From Endomychus coccineus (Eukaryota; Arthropoda; Insecta; Coleoptera; Endomychidae): a DNA stretch of 64,000 nucleotides. Shown in pieces: positions 43,992 to 54,648 of the stretch; the first letter of the stretch is position 1; each line of letters opens with the position of its first letter. A program made the position numbers and the translations under genes. The stretch covers positions 265,148,180-265,212,179 of the forward strand of contig OY294067.1 in the NCBI GenBank assembly GCA_958510875.1. Direction: 5' to 3'. The notes under the pieces are model-generated. The model searched no databases. It worked only from the letters and a program-made list of their open reading frames with translations, and was not told where the DNA came from.

Positions 43992-44114
43992 TATACACCA
44001 AGGTATTGAAGACTATTATTATTGACCGAGCATCAAGATTATTTTGCCAGGGGGCTTTGCCCTGAGCGGAATAAGGTGCGAGGTCTATAAATGTCTTCAC
44101 CACCGTGGTGTATA
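43992..44114. repeat. Short MITE-like hairpin
   Basis: The 22-bp ends (tatacaccaaggtattgaag.. and its complement at 44093-44114) match at 18 of 22 positions. The flanks are TA-rich. The interior is GC-richer than the surroundings. Confidence 0.55.
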
Positions 44115-44299
44115 TACTATTTTTTCCACTACTAGCACATTAAACTAGAATTTAATATTTTTAAGTTAAATAAAGTAAACAATTTGATACGTATGCTTGC
44201 GTAATTTCTGTCTGATAAAAAGTAAGTAGGCTGGAAATCAATTTTGACATTTCTATTAAATGACATTCCTCAAAAACAATATTGTTGAAATATTTACGT

Positions 44300-44545
44300 A
44301 TACATTACGTATACATGTGAAAAGCCGTGAGGGAAAATTTAAATTGCAAACCGCCAGAAATGCGAGAAATCGCAGAAAAAGTTACTGTACAGACAGTTTG
44401 GTGCAGTATCAAAAACGTAGAGATGATTTCTACTTACTACTGGCATACTTCCACGATTATGCAAGTAATAAAAAGGCCTCTACTTTATGGGCACATTATT
44501 CTATGTTGAGATCAACTATTTCCCTTTTCTATCGTTTTCACTACT
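44300..44545 (+). pseudogene. Second Crypton-like recombinase fragment (N-terminal domain)
   Basis: Frames at 44327-44400 (KPPEMREIAEKVTVQTV) and 44440-44520 (LLAYFHDYASNKKASTLWAHYSMLRSTI) match, in the same order, the N-terminal core-binding region of the recombinase at 38977. Only this region survives and it is frameshifted. It shows the element family has more than one copy nearby. Confidence 0.7.
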
Positions 44546-45895
44546 GAAATCTTGTTTTCACTTAGTCGAATACTAACCTAAAATTTACAAAACCATCTAT
44601 TATCTGTAGCCTGTAGCAAGGTTACTCACTTGAAAAATAATCAGTTTTATTCAATGTCATCTTCTGGTAATTCTGTGTTCTCGTGGTCTTACTCTTATTT
44701 TGTTTAAATAGTTTTGTAACATAACCAAGCTCGGCTCTGTCCGGCACTCGTTGTAGGTTACGGTCACGATTCACAAATGTCATCAGTCATTCATGTTGAG
44801 CGCGAATTTTTAACTAATGGCATTTTTTTATTCAAATAATTTTATCGTGTTAGGTAATTTCAAGCAGACAATCTCCTGGGTAAAACAACTAAACAACTAT
44901 CCCTGGATTCTCAAAACATTTGAGTTTGTTCATTATTAACCTAGGTCAACAATAGAAAAAAATTGTTAACCACTACTAGAGAAATTCAACTTCTCAGCAG
45001 GCTAGGAGACGCAATAATTGTCAACTTCACAGCTAGTAGTGGAAAAAATATTTTTTCATTTGTTTTAAATCTTCCACATATAACCACTCAGTGGTCGAAA
45101 TACAGATTCAGGGGATATTTCTCACATAATGCAAATCTACATAAAAAATAAATTTAATTGATTTATGTTCTCTTGGTGAATACCGAATTGAGAAGCTGGC
45201 AGTATTAATTATGTGGAAAATGACAGCTCAAATATGGCTGTATGTGTAGATACAAGTAGTTAATCTTATTCAAGGCAGAATCAAACTTTTTCATTTGGCA
45301 CTCAGAATACACGTTCAATATAATAAATCACCCCGCATTAATATTTACATGTCATTTATTATTGATACTTGAACGGGTATAGAATTACTTATTGAACAAA
45401 ACCTATGTCGGATTTTGTGACGTTATTCTGGCCCTTGTTAGAGCGCTAGAGTAAAGAGGCATTTACATTTTAAATTATGTATGAGGAGAATCAGTAGCGT
45501 TTGCTTGGTTATCATTCCACACTCGACGTGGTAGTCGAGCCGATAACACTCCATGTCGAGAGGATGGCACCGACAGCAATGAGCTGCATGTCAATTATTC
45601 GGACAGCAGTCAACAACTCCAACATGTTTGCCAAAACATCTCTGTGTCGAATAGGGCATGATAACTGCAGTTCCTAAACATACATCCGCTCAACGCTTAA
45701 CCTGGATTTGTAAAGAATTTTATACGAAATTATATCATAACTTAGACATCTATTCTATTTCTCAGTTTTTCTAATGTCTGAACTGGTGTAGTACAAATCG
45801 TGAAAAAGCAGGGCGTCGTATCAGAAAAGTTCTTTTTGCATGATGTTCTTTAGCCGACGAGGATCATTCGTAAAGGTTGAGCTAAGCTGCTGTGG
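44546..45895. other. No recognisable gene
   Basis: AT-rich sequence; 45480-45640 is GC-richer but without a motif that I can name. Confidence 0.35.
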
Positions 45896-45899
45896 CCTC

Positions 45900-46570
45900 C
45901 TATTTACCCCTAAGCCCTAAATTAACCCTATTTTTACCCCCTTTTTTAAGATAACTTTTTATGTATAAAAAATGAAAACGAAGCCTCCAAAGTGGGTTCT
46001 AGGAGATTTTTTGGGTCGCTGAACACGAATCAGAAATCATTTTCCCGGAAAACTCATTCAATGGGCGGAAAATCAGGGATATTTCGTCATATTCATACAA
46101 AATTGCTAATTTTTCACGGGATTATAGTTTTATACATAAAAGTCCAACGTCTTTTGCATCACGTATTTCGATGCAAAGTAGACCAGAAGCCGGGAAATTT
46201 GCGGAAAACTATGGAAAATCTTTCCACGTCATCGAAATTTTCGAGTGATAGGTCGCTAAAGTCGATGATTACGAATTTGATAATTGAAAAGTTGAAAAAT
46301 ATCATTTTCCAGAAAAACAAAGAAAAATTTTTTATGAATTCTTTTTTTTTATTGTGATTTTTTGAGTGTCGTGTTGAATAGGATTTGTGTTTTCGATGTG
46401 CACGTTGAATTACAAAAACTAAAAGTAATGTCAAAAAAAACCATTGATCAAAAAATCCGGCAAAATTAAAGAAAATTACAAGGAAAAACACTCTAACGTC
46501 ACTGAAATTATCGTGTGATAAGTCGCTATAGGGGTTTTTCTGGTCGATGATTACGAATTTGACATCAAAA
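45900..46570. repeat. Dispersed repeat shared with 57400-57620
   Basis: Shared words in the same orientation include gggttctaggag, ggtcgctgaacacgaa, ttttcccggaaaa and the start aaccctattt..acccccttttttt (also near 54350). Within the segment, gtgataggtcgct..gatgattacgaatttga occurs twice (46247 and 46513). Non-coding; the class is unknown. Confidence 0.6.
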
Positions 46571-46805
46571 ATGTTTGAAAATAACCCCGCGTGGAATTCC
46601 GCTAGAATAAAAAGTTACGCTCATTATGCGGCGATATTTATTCAAAGTAATAATAAATTTGTATTAAAAGTAAATCAAATATTAGGTTGTAATTATATAC
46701 AAAATGCAATAGTCAAGTATGCAATAGTCAAGTATGAATGTACAAATATTTACAATTTTCAGCTCTTAATATAAAATTGAAAGTATGATTTGTAAATAAA
46801 ATTTA

Positions 46806-46943
46806 CAAAATTTCATTATACACAAGACTTTTAGTATAAAGTGAATTATCAGATGTGATGTATTGATCTTTCCCCGGCTCGATAAACATTTTCATACCAT
46901 CAAATGAAGTAGAACGGCTAAGAGCTACATAAATCTGTCCATG
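46806..46943 (-). pseudogene. Helitron helicase C-terminal scrap
   Basis: The minus strand reads HGQIYVALSRSTSFDGMKMF, followed by IEPGKDQYITSDNSLYTKS. The YVALSR sequence is motif VI of Pif1-type helicases as found at the C-terminus of Helitron Rep-helicases. Only about 45 residues remain. It lies 0.85 kb from the non-autonomous Helitron at 47785. Confidence 0.72.
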
Positions 46944-46949
46944 GCTGAT

Positions 46950-47784
46950 ATACTACTTACCCAAAAAAGGAAAATGGCGTCAATCTAGTGAAATTTTTAT
47001 TTTTTTTTTTATTTTTTTTATATTCCTAGATCCCTCTGCTGCGGTCAAGCCACATGGTGCAGAGGATCTCAACAACAACTTAAAATCAACCTTTATTCTG
47101 TCACTTAAAAGTGATCAGAAGTTTAGATCAAATCTATGCGAGTAGTAAAAAACTGGTATAACCACTTTACATAATTTTTTTTAGTAATTTTTTGTTTATT
47201 TCCTTTTACGATGCGCTTAATTTTAATATGCTGAATTCATATATGTCTTTAAATTTATTTTAGGCGAAAATTCAAAGAAAATAAATTTAAAAATTTAAAA
47301 ATTTAAAAATTGAAAAATTTGACATTTTCGAATAAAATAATTTTAAATTGTAAGTAACTTTCCTGACTAATTTTTTTATGCTGAATCCAAATCTGAAATT
47401 ATTTTTCATCTATCTCCTATAGTTTTTTAGAAAATATTTTTTTTTATTTTGATGTCGATGGTCACCGAAAATCAAAAATCGAAAAGCTTTCGTAACGTGT
47501 TCAGCCCATGACCTTTCGATTGATATATAGCATGTGCATGTAAGTCTAACGGTCTAGGAGTAAGGCTTACAGTAGCGTACTATATACTCTTATAAATGAC
47601 GAAAGCGTAGCCCAAGTCTGTGGACAACTCTTGCCGCAGGGTCGCTACCGGAGGAGCTAAACGGCAAGAACAGTAGAGGCGTTTTACAATCATTATCAAC
47701 CTGAGCTCTGACCAGAGTTGATGTCTGCAATGTACGTGATTGAAACAAAACAAAGAACAAAGTGTACCTTGACAACAACAAAAA
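46950..47784. other. No recognisable gene
   Basis: AT-rich sequence with homopolymer runs near 46995-47020 and repeated aaatttaaaaa near 47285-47320. Confidence 0.4.
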
Positions 47785-48161
47785 TCCTTATATATAAAAA
47801 TGTTACGTTGGTTTGTGTACGCTTCAAAAACTCAAAAAGTTCTGCACCGATCGAGGTGAAATTTTAGCATGATATATAATCCGCATCAAGGATTGTTTTT
47901 AACTATTTTTTGCCTCAATCACATATCCGCGACCGCGAAAAAACAGTTTTTTTAACGATCAGCTGTGTACCAGTGACCGCGCCATTTGCCGGAAGCGAGG
48001 AAAACACTCGACCCAGCAGAAAGATTTCTGTAATGACAATGATTTGCAACAAGTGATGACTGTTCAATTCATGCCAACTTTTAAAATCAAAGGGCAAATA
48101 CATCACAAAGCTGGCTCCCTGCTCCCGTGTGCCACAGCGAAGCGTGGCAGGGTACAGCTAG
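47785..48161 (+). mobile_element. Non-autonomous Helitron
   Basis: The 377-bp element starts TCCTTATATATAAAA directly after an A and ends CTAG directly before a T, as Helitrons do. The hairpin tgccac-agcgaagc-gtggca (48130-48149) lies about 9 bases before the 3' end ggtacagctag, in the usual place for the Helitron 3' stem-loop. It has no inverted ends, no target duplication and no coding capacity. Confidence 0.85.
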
Positions 48162-49440
48162 TTCTTTCATAAGAATCTTCAATAAAGTAATTTTAGTTTT
48201 CTGATACGACATTTCGCTTTTTGGATATCATCAACATCTTTTATGACATATTTTGAAAGTAAGGTCTCAACAAGGTCCATAACCCATATTAGCTTTATGG
48301 GTTTCCAATTGTTTGTAGATGAAATGGTCGTTTTCTTTTATCCTGCGCGGTTTCGTGTTTTCAATAAAAAAAAAGCACATTTGTAAGTAACAACTCAATT
48401 TATAAAATCAAAATCTTAAAACCCACCAACTTTCTGTATTGAATTCTAACAAATTAACAATGCCTTATTTCCTAATGTTCAAAAAGAATACACATGTGGC
48501 TTTTTTGTGGTATTTTATTCATTGCCCTTTGCACAGAACTCCTTTCTTTGATACGAAAACAATTTCTAATGCCAACTTTCAGTTCTTCTAGATTATTTAC
48601 TCTGGTTTTGTTGAAAAATTTTTTAGCGTGTCCCACAAATAGAAATGTAACCTTGAAAGGTTAGCCGACCGCGCTGTCCAGGCAATAAAACTATCTGGTA
48701 TGGTTTTTTTTGTTCCAGAGTCGATTTTACACAAAAGATCCAGGTTCGTAGATTGAGTATCTAAAAAAGTTAAAATTAAGACCATTTTTGCATAAAAAGC
48801 ACCTCAAGAATGTTCTATTTGGTTTCAAAATAATCAGTAATGAATGTTTTTTTCCGGATATCTCCGAAAGTAATTCTAATTGTTCAATTTACCCCTTGAT
48901 AAATCAATCAGCATCAAAATGGGCAAATTTGGCTCTCCTCAACCAACTCTCTATCTCTCATAATTAATTTTAAGATTGAAATGGTTTTTACTTGTTGGAA
49001 ATCTATTATATCACAAATGAACACTACACAGAATAACACACTATGTGGCGAGACATGTTGTGTTCCCTTTTGTTTTCAATAACACCAAAAATATCATTGT
49101 TCACCTGAAGAAGCCACTGTGTGGCGAAACATGTTGGGTTCTCTTTAATTCTCAAAATGAAAGTTTATTTTGGAGTTTTTCTACAGTGTATTATTCTTAT
49201 AGTTACCGAGATTACAATGCTAATGCATCGAGCCTGTAAAACGCTGGATAAAACATGTTTTGGGATAGGCCAATTTCAATCGCTTCAATGTCCCTTGACA
49301 TTCTAATTAGTAACATAATTAATCGAATTTCTAACTCAAATCGCTTGTCTAGTTGAACGGTCTCCAATAGTTGAATCATTGAATCATACGTTATTTAAAA
49401 ACATTGTGCTATAGGTCATTCAAACGCGACAGTCAATAAT
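48162..49440. other. No recognisable gene; one direct repeat
   Basis: A 31-bp sequence (cactatgtggcgagacatgt and on) at 49041-49071 is repeated imperfectly at 49117-49147. The rest is unassigned AT-rich DNA. Confidence 0.4.
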
Positions 49441-49449
49441 TATTTGACT

Positions 49450-49960
49450 TAATAATTGAACGTCTGTACTAATATTTACAGACAGAGTCATGTTTTATGA
49501 GAATCATCTCCAAGATAGAACTCTTATGATAATTGGTTTCTTTAGTTAAAATATTGACATTTTTGTAATCGAATTGAAGGCTATAATCAAAATAATGTTG
49601 AGCAAGAGCGGTGGAAGTTTTTGTTTGTAGTACTATACTTTTGACCATACATTATTTTTTGTAAATATTGTTTAGAGATTCCCGAATTAGTTCCACCGCA
49701 ATCTAAACAATTTAATTTATATACTGTGTGGGTTTGTTTATATTTAGGTATTAAAGGTTTTAGATTTGAAAAATATTATGCGCAACATTGATATAATACT
49801 TTTTCAAACATTTCTTAATTTTCTCTTTTTGGGACGGTCCTCTGAGTGGGACAATTTAACAACGCGATCTATAAAGCTGTTTATAACACTTCTTTTATAA
49901 CTTCTTGGTGCAACTCAATTAAAAGGAAAACATCGTTGAGACAAAACTTCTATAGTAAAC
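49450..49960 (-). pseudogene. Penelope A 3' coding fragment, antisense
   Basis: On the minus strand it shows RVVKLSHSEDRPKK (end of RT region), a deletion, then YTVWVC-antisense/HTVYKLNCLDCGGT-type GIY-YIG start and the complement of the DSKSV region. It aligns with 15200-15850 of the intact copy. Multiple stops. Confidence 0.75.
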
Positions 49961-50989
49961 AACGATGTTTTCATTTTTCTATCTGAATTCCATGAATTAA
50001 ATGGGACCAACTTATTAAGTTTTAGATTCAACTTGACTTTGGAATTCAGAACCCAAGATTTTTAATATAGAGATTTTCTTTAATAGATATTGCAGAAACG
50101 GAACTTATACCTCAATTACATACATCAGCCTCATTGTAGATTATCAGCCTTAGAAAAGCGTCAGTATCCAAGAAATACTTTGTGAATTGGCAAAATGATG
50201 AACGATTCAGTTGATCGAATGTTCGAGCAGTCTTCAAAAAAGTGAGCTGACCATTACCAACAGGTGCATTCTTTAATAACGTTTGGTATAACTGAGTTGT
50301 AACCTTAACGTTTACTTTCAAATCTGTACTCTATCAACGTTATCCCACTTCAATTCAAAGTGAATTGATATACAGCTTGTAAGTTTTACGAATAGCTAGA
50401 CGCATTCTATTGCTTTAAAATATTTTCAAGAGAAATAGTATGATCTGTTCAGAAGGTTGGGCCTGGTCATGTGAGCGATGCGCATGTCTGCTGGTCACGG
50501 TTGCCGTACAATAATTTTATAAAATGATTTAAGCTTACCACTGTAGTGAGGAGACACACGGCGTGATGAGAACCGAGCAGGCCAACGGTTAAGTGAAAGA
50601 AGGAAGAGGGAGGCATATTGTCATGAAGTCAATCATGAAAAAAATATAGATGGTTAGTTGTTAGTTTTAATTCTTAAGTGACAGTTTAGAATCTTAAAAC
50701 CTAATTTCAAATAAAATAAAGCTATTTAGTATAAAACTGTTACACCACCAATCGCAAGATGAAGTACTGACGACAGCCGAGTTAATAAATCAATCCCATC
50801 CTATCCCCATCGTGATCAAAACTTAAACTCAATCAGTACATCTCAAATAAAAAACTCAAAATGATAAACATTAATTGGAATGTGAATTTTATGACTGTAT
50901 GTTATTAACTTGAAAGCAATTTATTACTAACTACATGACTTTTCATTCCTCATAAAAGTATATAGGGAATACATACTTCGGAATAATAT
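49961..50989. other. No recognisable feature
   Basis: AT-rich sequence. A GC-richer patch at 50455-50620 carries no recognisable motif. Confidence 0.4.
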
Positions 50990-51256
50990 TGTTACGTCGA
51001 ACCTGTACTGGCGAGTAGGTGAAGGTCCATAAAGAAAAAGAAGGAGAAAAGTATCCGGAGCACTGAATATAGTAGGGCATTCTGTAAATAAATGATAATC
51101 TATGTTCAGGGGATGGGGAATGATCTAGTTAGTTGGTTGACGTTAGAGATTAATTAAGAAGTTTTGGAAGATATTTGAGACTGGTGTATTATGAAAATAT
51201 TGTAATAGTTGAATAGGAATTTAATAAAGAAGGTTAAACTAGTAAAAAGTGTTACA
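50990..51256 (+). repeat. 5' LTR
   Basis: TG..CA borders. An aataaagaagg polyadenylation-like signal lies near 51222. The following ttggtgacagcggtgggat (51257-51275) is the likely primer-binding site; I cannot assign its tRNA. Confidence 0.85.
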
Positions 51257-51302
51257 TTGGTGACAGCGGTGGGATACAAAAAGTATTTGTTCTGATCAGT
51301 TT

Positions 51303-52679
51303 ATGGTAAATACCAGATCCACCGTATATGACATGGACATGGATACTTCTGGTCCCCCAGCATGGTTTTTGAAGATAGAAGAGGAGAAGGAAAGACGCCG
51401 ACAGGAGGAAGAACGACGTAGGAAGGAGGAAAAAGAGGAGAAGGAACAACATAGGAAGGAAGAAGAAGAGGAGAAGGAAAGACGTAGGAAGGAGGAGGAA
51501 GAAGAGAAGGAACGATGTAGGAAGGAAGAAGTAGAGGAGAAAGAACGACGTAGGGAAGAGAAGCGTAGACAAGCAGATGTAGAAATTATGAATGGTCTAA
51601 CACAAATTCAGGAAATATTAAAGCTAGAGGTAGGACAACTTAATATTAGAGTAGATCACTTAAAGCAGCAACAAGAAAATTTGAAAACTAATTTTGTACA
51701 AAAGGTTGTAGTTTTAGAAAAACAAATATGTACTGAAATAGTTAATTTAGAAAGAAAAATCCAAACTCAAGCTTCAGTAACTAATATTGAAGTTGAGTGT
51801 ACGATCTCGTCTACTTATATAATCAAACCCTGCCCCATTCAAAGTACAGTTTCTCGAAGCCAAACTAATAAGACCCTAAAGCCACCCACGTTTGACGGTC
51901 AAATGGCATGGGAAACATATCGACTTCAATTTGAAGTTGTGGCCAGAGCCAACGGCTGGACCGAGACACAGATGGCAGCTTCATTAATAGTGTCGCTTCG
52001 CGGGCAGGCAGCAACCGTTTTGCAGTCTCTTCCGCAAGATGCGCCCAATTATGCGTCTCTCATACAAGCTTTAGAGGCAAGGTATGGTCAACAGCACTTA
52101 AAACAGGTATTCCAAAGTCACTTAAAAGTTCGCAGTCAGAAATCTACTGAGAGCCTACAGGAATTCGAGGCCGATATAAAAAGATTGTTGTACCTGGCGT
52201 ATTTCCAGGCACCCAAAGATTTCCTAGAACAATTCGGCACACAGGCATTCGTTGATGGATTACAGAACGTGGAAAGGCAACAAGCTCTTCGGTTAAGGCA
52301 TCACAAAACTTTAAATAAAACTCTGATTGCAGCTCAGGAATTTGAAGCAGCAAAAAGTGTATCAAAATCTTTTCGCCCAAGATTGAGAGAAATAAGATTT
52401 CAAGAAAACGAAGAGGTAACTTCCACTAGCAACCTACAATCTATGCTCTATGGACTACGAAACCCCCAAAATGAAAGTAGACGATGTTTCAACTGTGGAA
52501 GAACCGGACACCTTCAAAGCACTTGCAAAAGTGGAGGCCGTTCGATGAATAGGGAATCGAGAAATGAAATCAGAAGGTCGCCTAGATCGGCATCCCGAAG
52601 CCCTTCACGTCCAACACGAAATACCCACAGCGGATATGCATCCCCGAGAAGTCGGTCCCCCACACGTAGCCGACATTGA
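51303..52679 (+). CDS. Retrotransposon Gag polyprotein, 458 residues, intact
   Basis: Gag assembles the virus-like particle and packages the RNA. Residues about 25-95 are a highly charged Glu/Lys/Arg repeat (units like RRKEEEEEKE), continuing as a coiled coil to about 155. Residues about 190-345 form the retrotransposon gag/capsid domain (PPTFDGQMAWETYRLQFE, SLRGQAATVLQSLP, ALEARYGQ, SLQEFEADIKRL). A zinc knuckle of form C-x2-C-x4-H-x4-C (CFNCGRTGHLQSTC) lies at 395-408, followed by an Arg/Ser-rich tail. The ATG is 47 bases after the LTR. No stop or frameshift is seen, which is remarkable when pol is gone. Confidence 0.9.
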   Translation: MVNTRSTVYDMDMDTSGPPAWFLKIEEEKERRRQEEERRRKEEKEEKEQHRKEEEEEKERRRKEEEEEKERCRKEEVEEKERRREEKRRQADVEIMNGLTQIQEILKLEVGQLNIRVDHLKQQQENLKTNFVQKVVVLEKQICTEIVNLERKIQTQASVTNIEVECTISSTYIIKPCPIQSTVSRSQTNKTLKPPTFDGQMAWETYRLQFEVVARANGWTETQMAASLIVSLRGQAATVLQSLPQDAPNYASLIQALEARYGQQHLKQVFQSHLKVRSQKSTESLQEFEADIKRLLYLAYFQAPKDFLEQFGTQAFVDGLQNVERQQALRLRHHKTLNKTLIAAQEFEAAKSVSKSFRPRLREIRFQENEEVTSTSNLQSMLYGLRNPQNESRRCFNCGRTGHLQSTCKSGGRSMNRESRNEIRRSPRSASRSPSRPTRNTHSGYASPRSRSPTRSRH

Positions 52680-52719
52680 AGCAAACATATATAAAAAAAA
52701 ATAAAAAAAAAAAAAGTTT

Positions 52720-52912
52720 TTAGTTCTACTAGGATGGCTTAAAAATGGAGTCAGACCTACTTGGCAAGAAGTAGCCAAATATGGTGGAAACAAAGGGGTA
52801 CTGGGCTCAATGGAATTCCCTATATCTTCACGATGGCCTATTGCATCGGAGATGGGAGAGCCCCAATGGAGTACATATAGTTCACCAATTGGTAGTGTCA
52901 AGATGTTGACTT
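52720..52912 (+). pseudogene. Remnant of pol (integrase zinc-binding region)
   Basis: Reads LLGWLKNGVRPTWQEVAKYG, then after a frameshift WAQWNSLYLHDGLLHRRWES and VHIVHQLVVSRC with a stop. This resembles the region before the integrase core of insect Gypsy Pol. It shows that the element is an internal deletion derivative, with the deletion falling just after the gag stop. Confidence 0.7.
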
Positions 52913-52953
52913 CATCCAGGCCCCAGCAGTCAAGTTATTCGAGACGAATAACT

Positions 52954-52969
52954 AGAGAGGAGGGAGCAA
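52954..52969 (+). promoter_or_regulatory. Polypurine tract
   Basis: agagaggagggagcaa directly before the 3' LTR; the probable primer for plus-strand DNA synthesis. Confidence 0.75.
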
Positions 52970-53236
52970 TGTTACGTCGAACCTGTACTGGCGAGTAGGT
53001 GAAGGTCCATAAAGAAAAAGAAGAAGAAAAGTATCCGGAGCACTGAATATAGTAGGGCATTCTGTAAATAAATGATAATCTATGTTCAGGGGATGGGGAA
53101 TGATCTAGTTAGTTGGTTGACGCTAGAGATTAATTAAGAAGTTTTGAAAGATATTTGAGACTGGTGTGTTATAAAAATATTGTAATAGTTGAATAGGAAT
53201 TTAATAAAGAAGGTTAAACTAGTAAAAAGTGTTACA
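52970..53236 (+). repeat. 3' LTR
   Basis: 267 bp, five differences from the 5' LTR. Confidence 0.85.
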
Positions 53237-54369
53237 ATAAATAAACAGTAATTAACAAACAGGATGCTCAAATAATTTAAATATGTTGTTTAATTAATAA
53301 CATTGCGAACGAAATAAATGTAGTCAAATAAATAGATGAAATATGCTAATATAAAAATTGTAGAATATCACAGGTCGAAAATGATCAAGTTGATCTATTT
53401 CAACTAACTTTTATCAAATCAATAATAAATAATATGTAGTAATTTCTACCACGGATGACCCTTGTTGTCGTATCGTTCATAATTGGTAGGGCCTTCATCC
53501 ATAGCATTTCATGGAAAACAGTACTTTAATTCTAATTTATCATCTAACGAACATATTTTGAAGAACGTATCTAATTTGATGCATACTTTTCATATTCACT
53601 CTCATGAAACGTTAAAATGATGTGATAACGTTGTTTCCGGTTAGAATTGAGTGAGCAACACTCACCTATCGTTAATACAGATAATATGGTACCTAATCGA
53701 GTAACCTCAGATAAAATGATGAAGACACCGCCTGTTCGTACATATTTCACGGGAAAAGTTGTGCTAAACTGTTTGGAAAATTCTGAAGTCATGCGGTCAT
53801 GCAAGGCAAATTAAATTGACCACTTTTTGTCGGATATTCCAGATTAATGGTGTATGAAATGGATCGTCTAGTCTCAGACACTCTGCGCCATATTACCATA
53901 GGTTTCTCTCGGCCTCTGCGCTCGTTGATGTTAATACAAATAGTTAGTATGCAACTGGTTTCGTTTGGGTAAAATGAATTAAAATTTACTGTCCCTACTT
54001 GATGTTTCGTCGTGTTTCTCTGCGTTTCCTTGTGGGACCATTTCCCACGTTTATCTACTTGTGTGAGCGAGAATTACGTTTGGCGAATTGAAAATAATGA
54101 ATGCATTCAAGAAGGCATATTATGAAAGTTGGAGCTGTTTTTATCATCAGAATCAGCTTGTGTCAGTTATTATAATATCTAGAACGGTAATATTAGTCCA
54201 GTAATAAGGAATGAACTTTCTGAAAATTTACTAGACGATCGTATACGAACATATTTTTTTGCATGAAGTTCTATGGACCATGAAGGTCATTCGTGACTAC
54301 TGATCGACACTTCAATCTCCCCGTATTCACTGTATACGCTGAATTAACCCTATTCTCAACCCCCTTTTT
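53237..54369. other. No recognisable gene
   Basis: AT-rich sequence. Near 54340-54375 the words attaaccctattctcaaccc and a T run resemble the start of the repeat at 45900. Confidence 0.4.
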
Positions 54370-54648
54370 TTAAAACACAACAAAGAGGGACCATGACAAA
54401 ACTGATCAAGACTTGCATGTTTCGGGATCACAGGGGGCCATGAAATCTACGCCCACTGCAGCAATGAGAACTCTGCTGTGATTACCTCCTCTCCATTTGG
54501 TAATCCAAGGAGAGGCAAGGCTTGGTTCTTTCAGAATACAAAATACACTAGAGAATGTTCACATTGCGCCAGGACACATGAGTATCGGGAAAATCGTGAC
54601 CAGGGACGTATTAGGCATGATAAATGATCACATTCCTAAGCGATACTC

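Larger units (their letters stand above)
50990..53236 (+). mobile_element. Gypsy-type LTR retrotransposon with intact gag and deleted pol
   Basis: Two 267-bp LTRs, 50990-51256 and 52970-53236, start TGTTACG and end GTTACA. I count five differences between them (about 98 percent identity). The interior of 1.7 kb holds a full Gag frame and then a short remnant of the integrase N-terminus, so nearly all of pol is missing. A purine-rich tract (about 52954-52969) precedes the 3' LTR. No clean target duplication is visible. It could be mobilised only by proteins from another copy. Confidence 0.87.

Noticed and set aside
46159..46491. 110-codon minus-strand frame rich in Phe
   Set aside because: Low-complexity translation of A/T-rich repeat sequence.
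49041..49147. Direct repeats of tgtggcgaaacatgtt as LTR ends or a target duplication
   Set aside because: The repeats are imperfect, only 76 bp apart and have nothing insertion-like between them.
51252..51572. 106-codon minus-strand frame rich in Leu/Phe
   Set aside because: It is the antisense shadow of the Glu/Lys-rich Gag N-terminus.
50985..53241. Target duplication for the Gypsy-type element
   Set aside because: The flanks aatat and ataaa do not match; only weak AT similarity is present.
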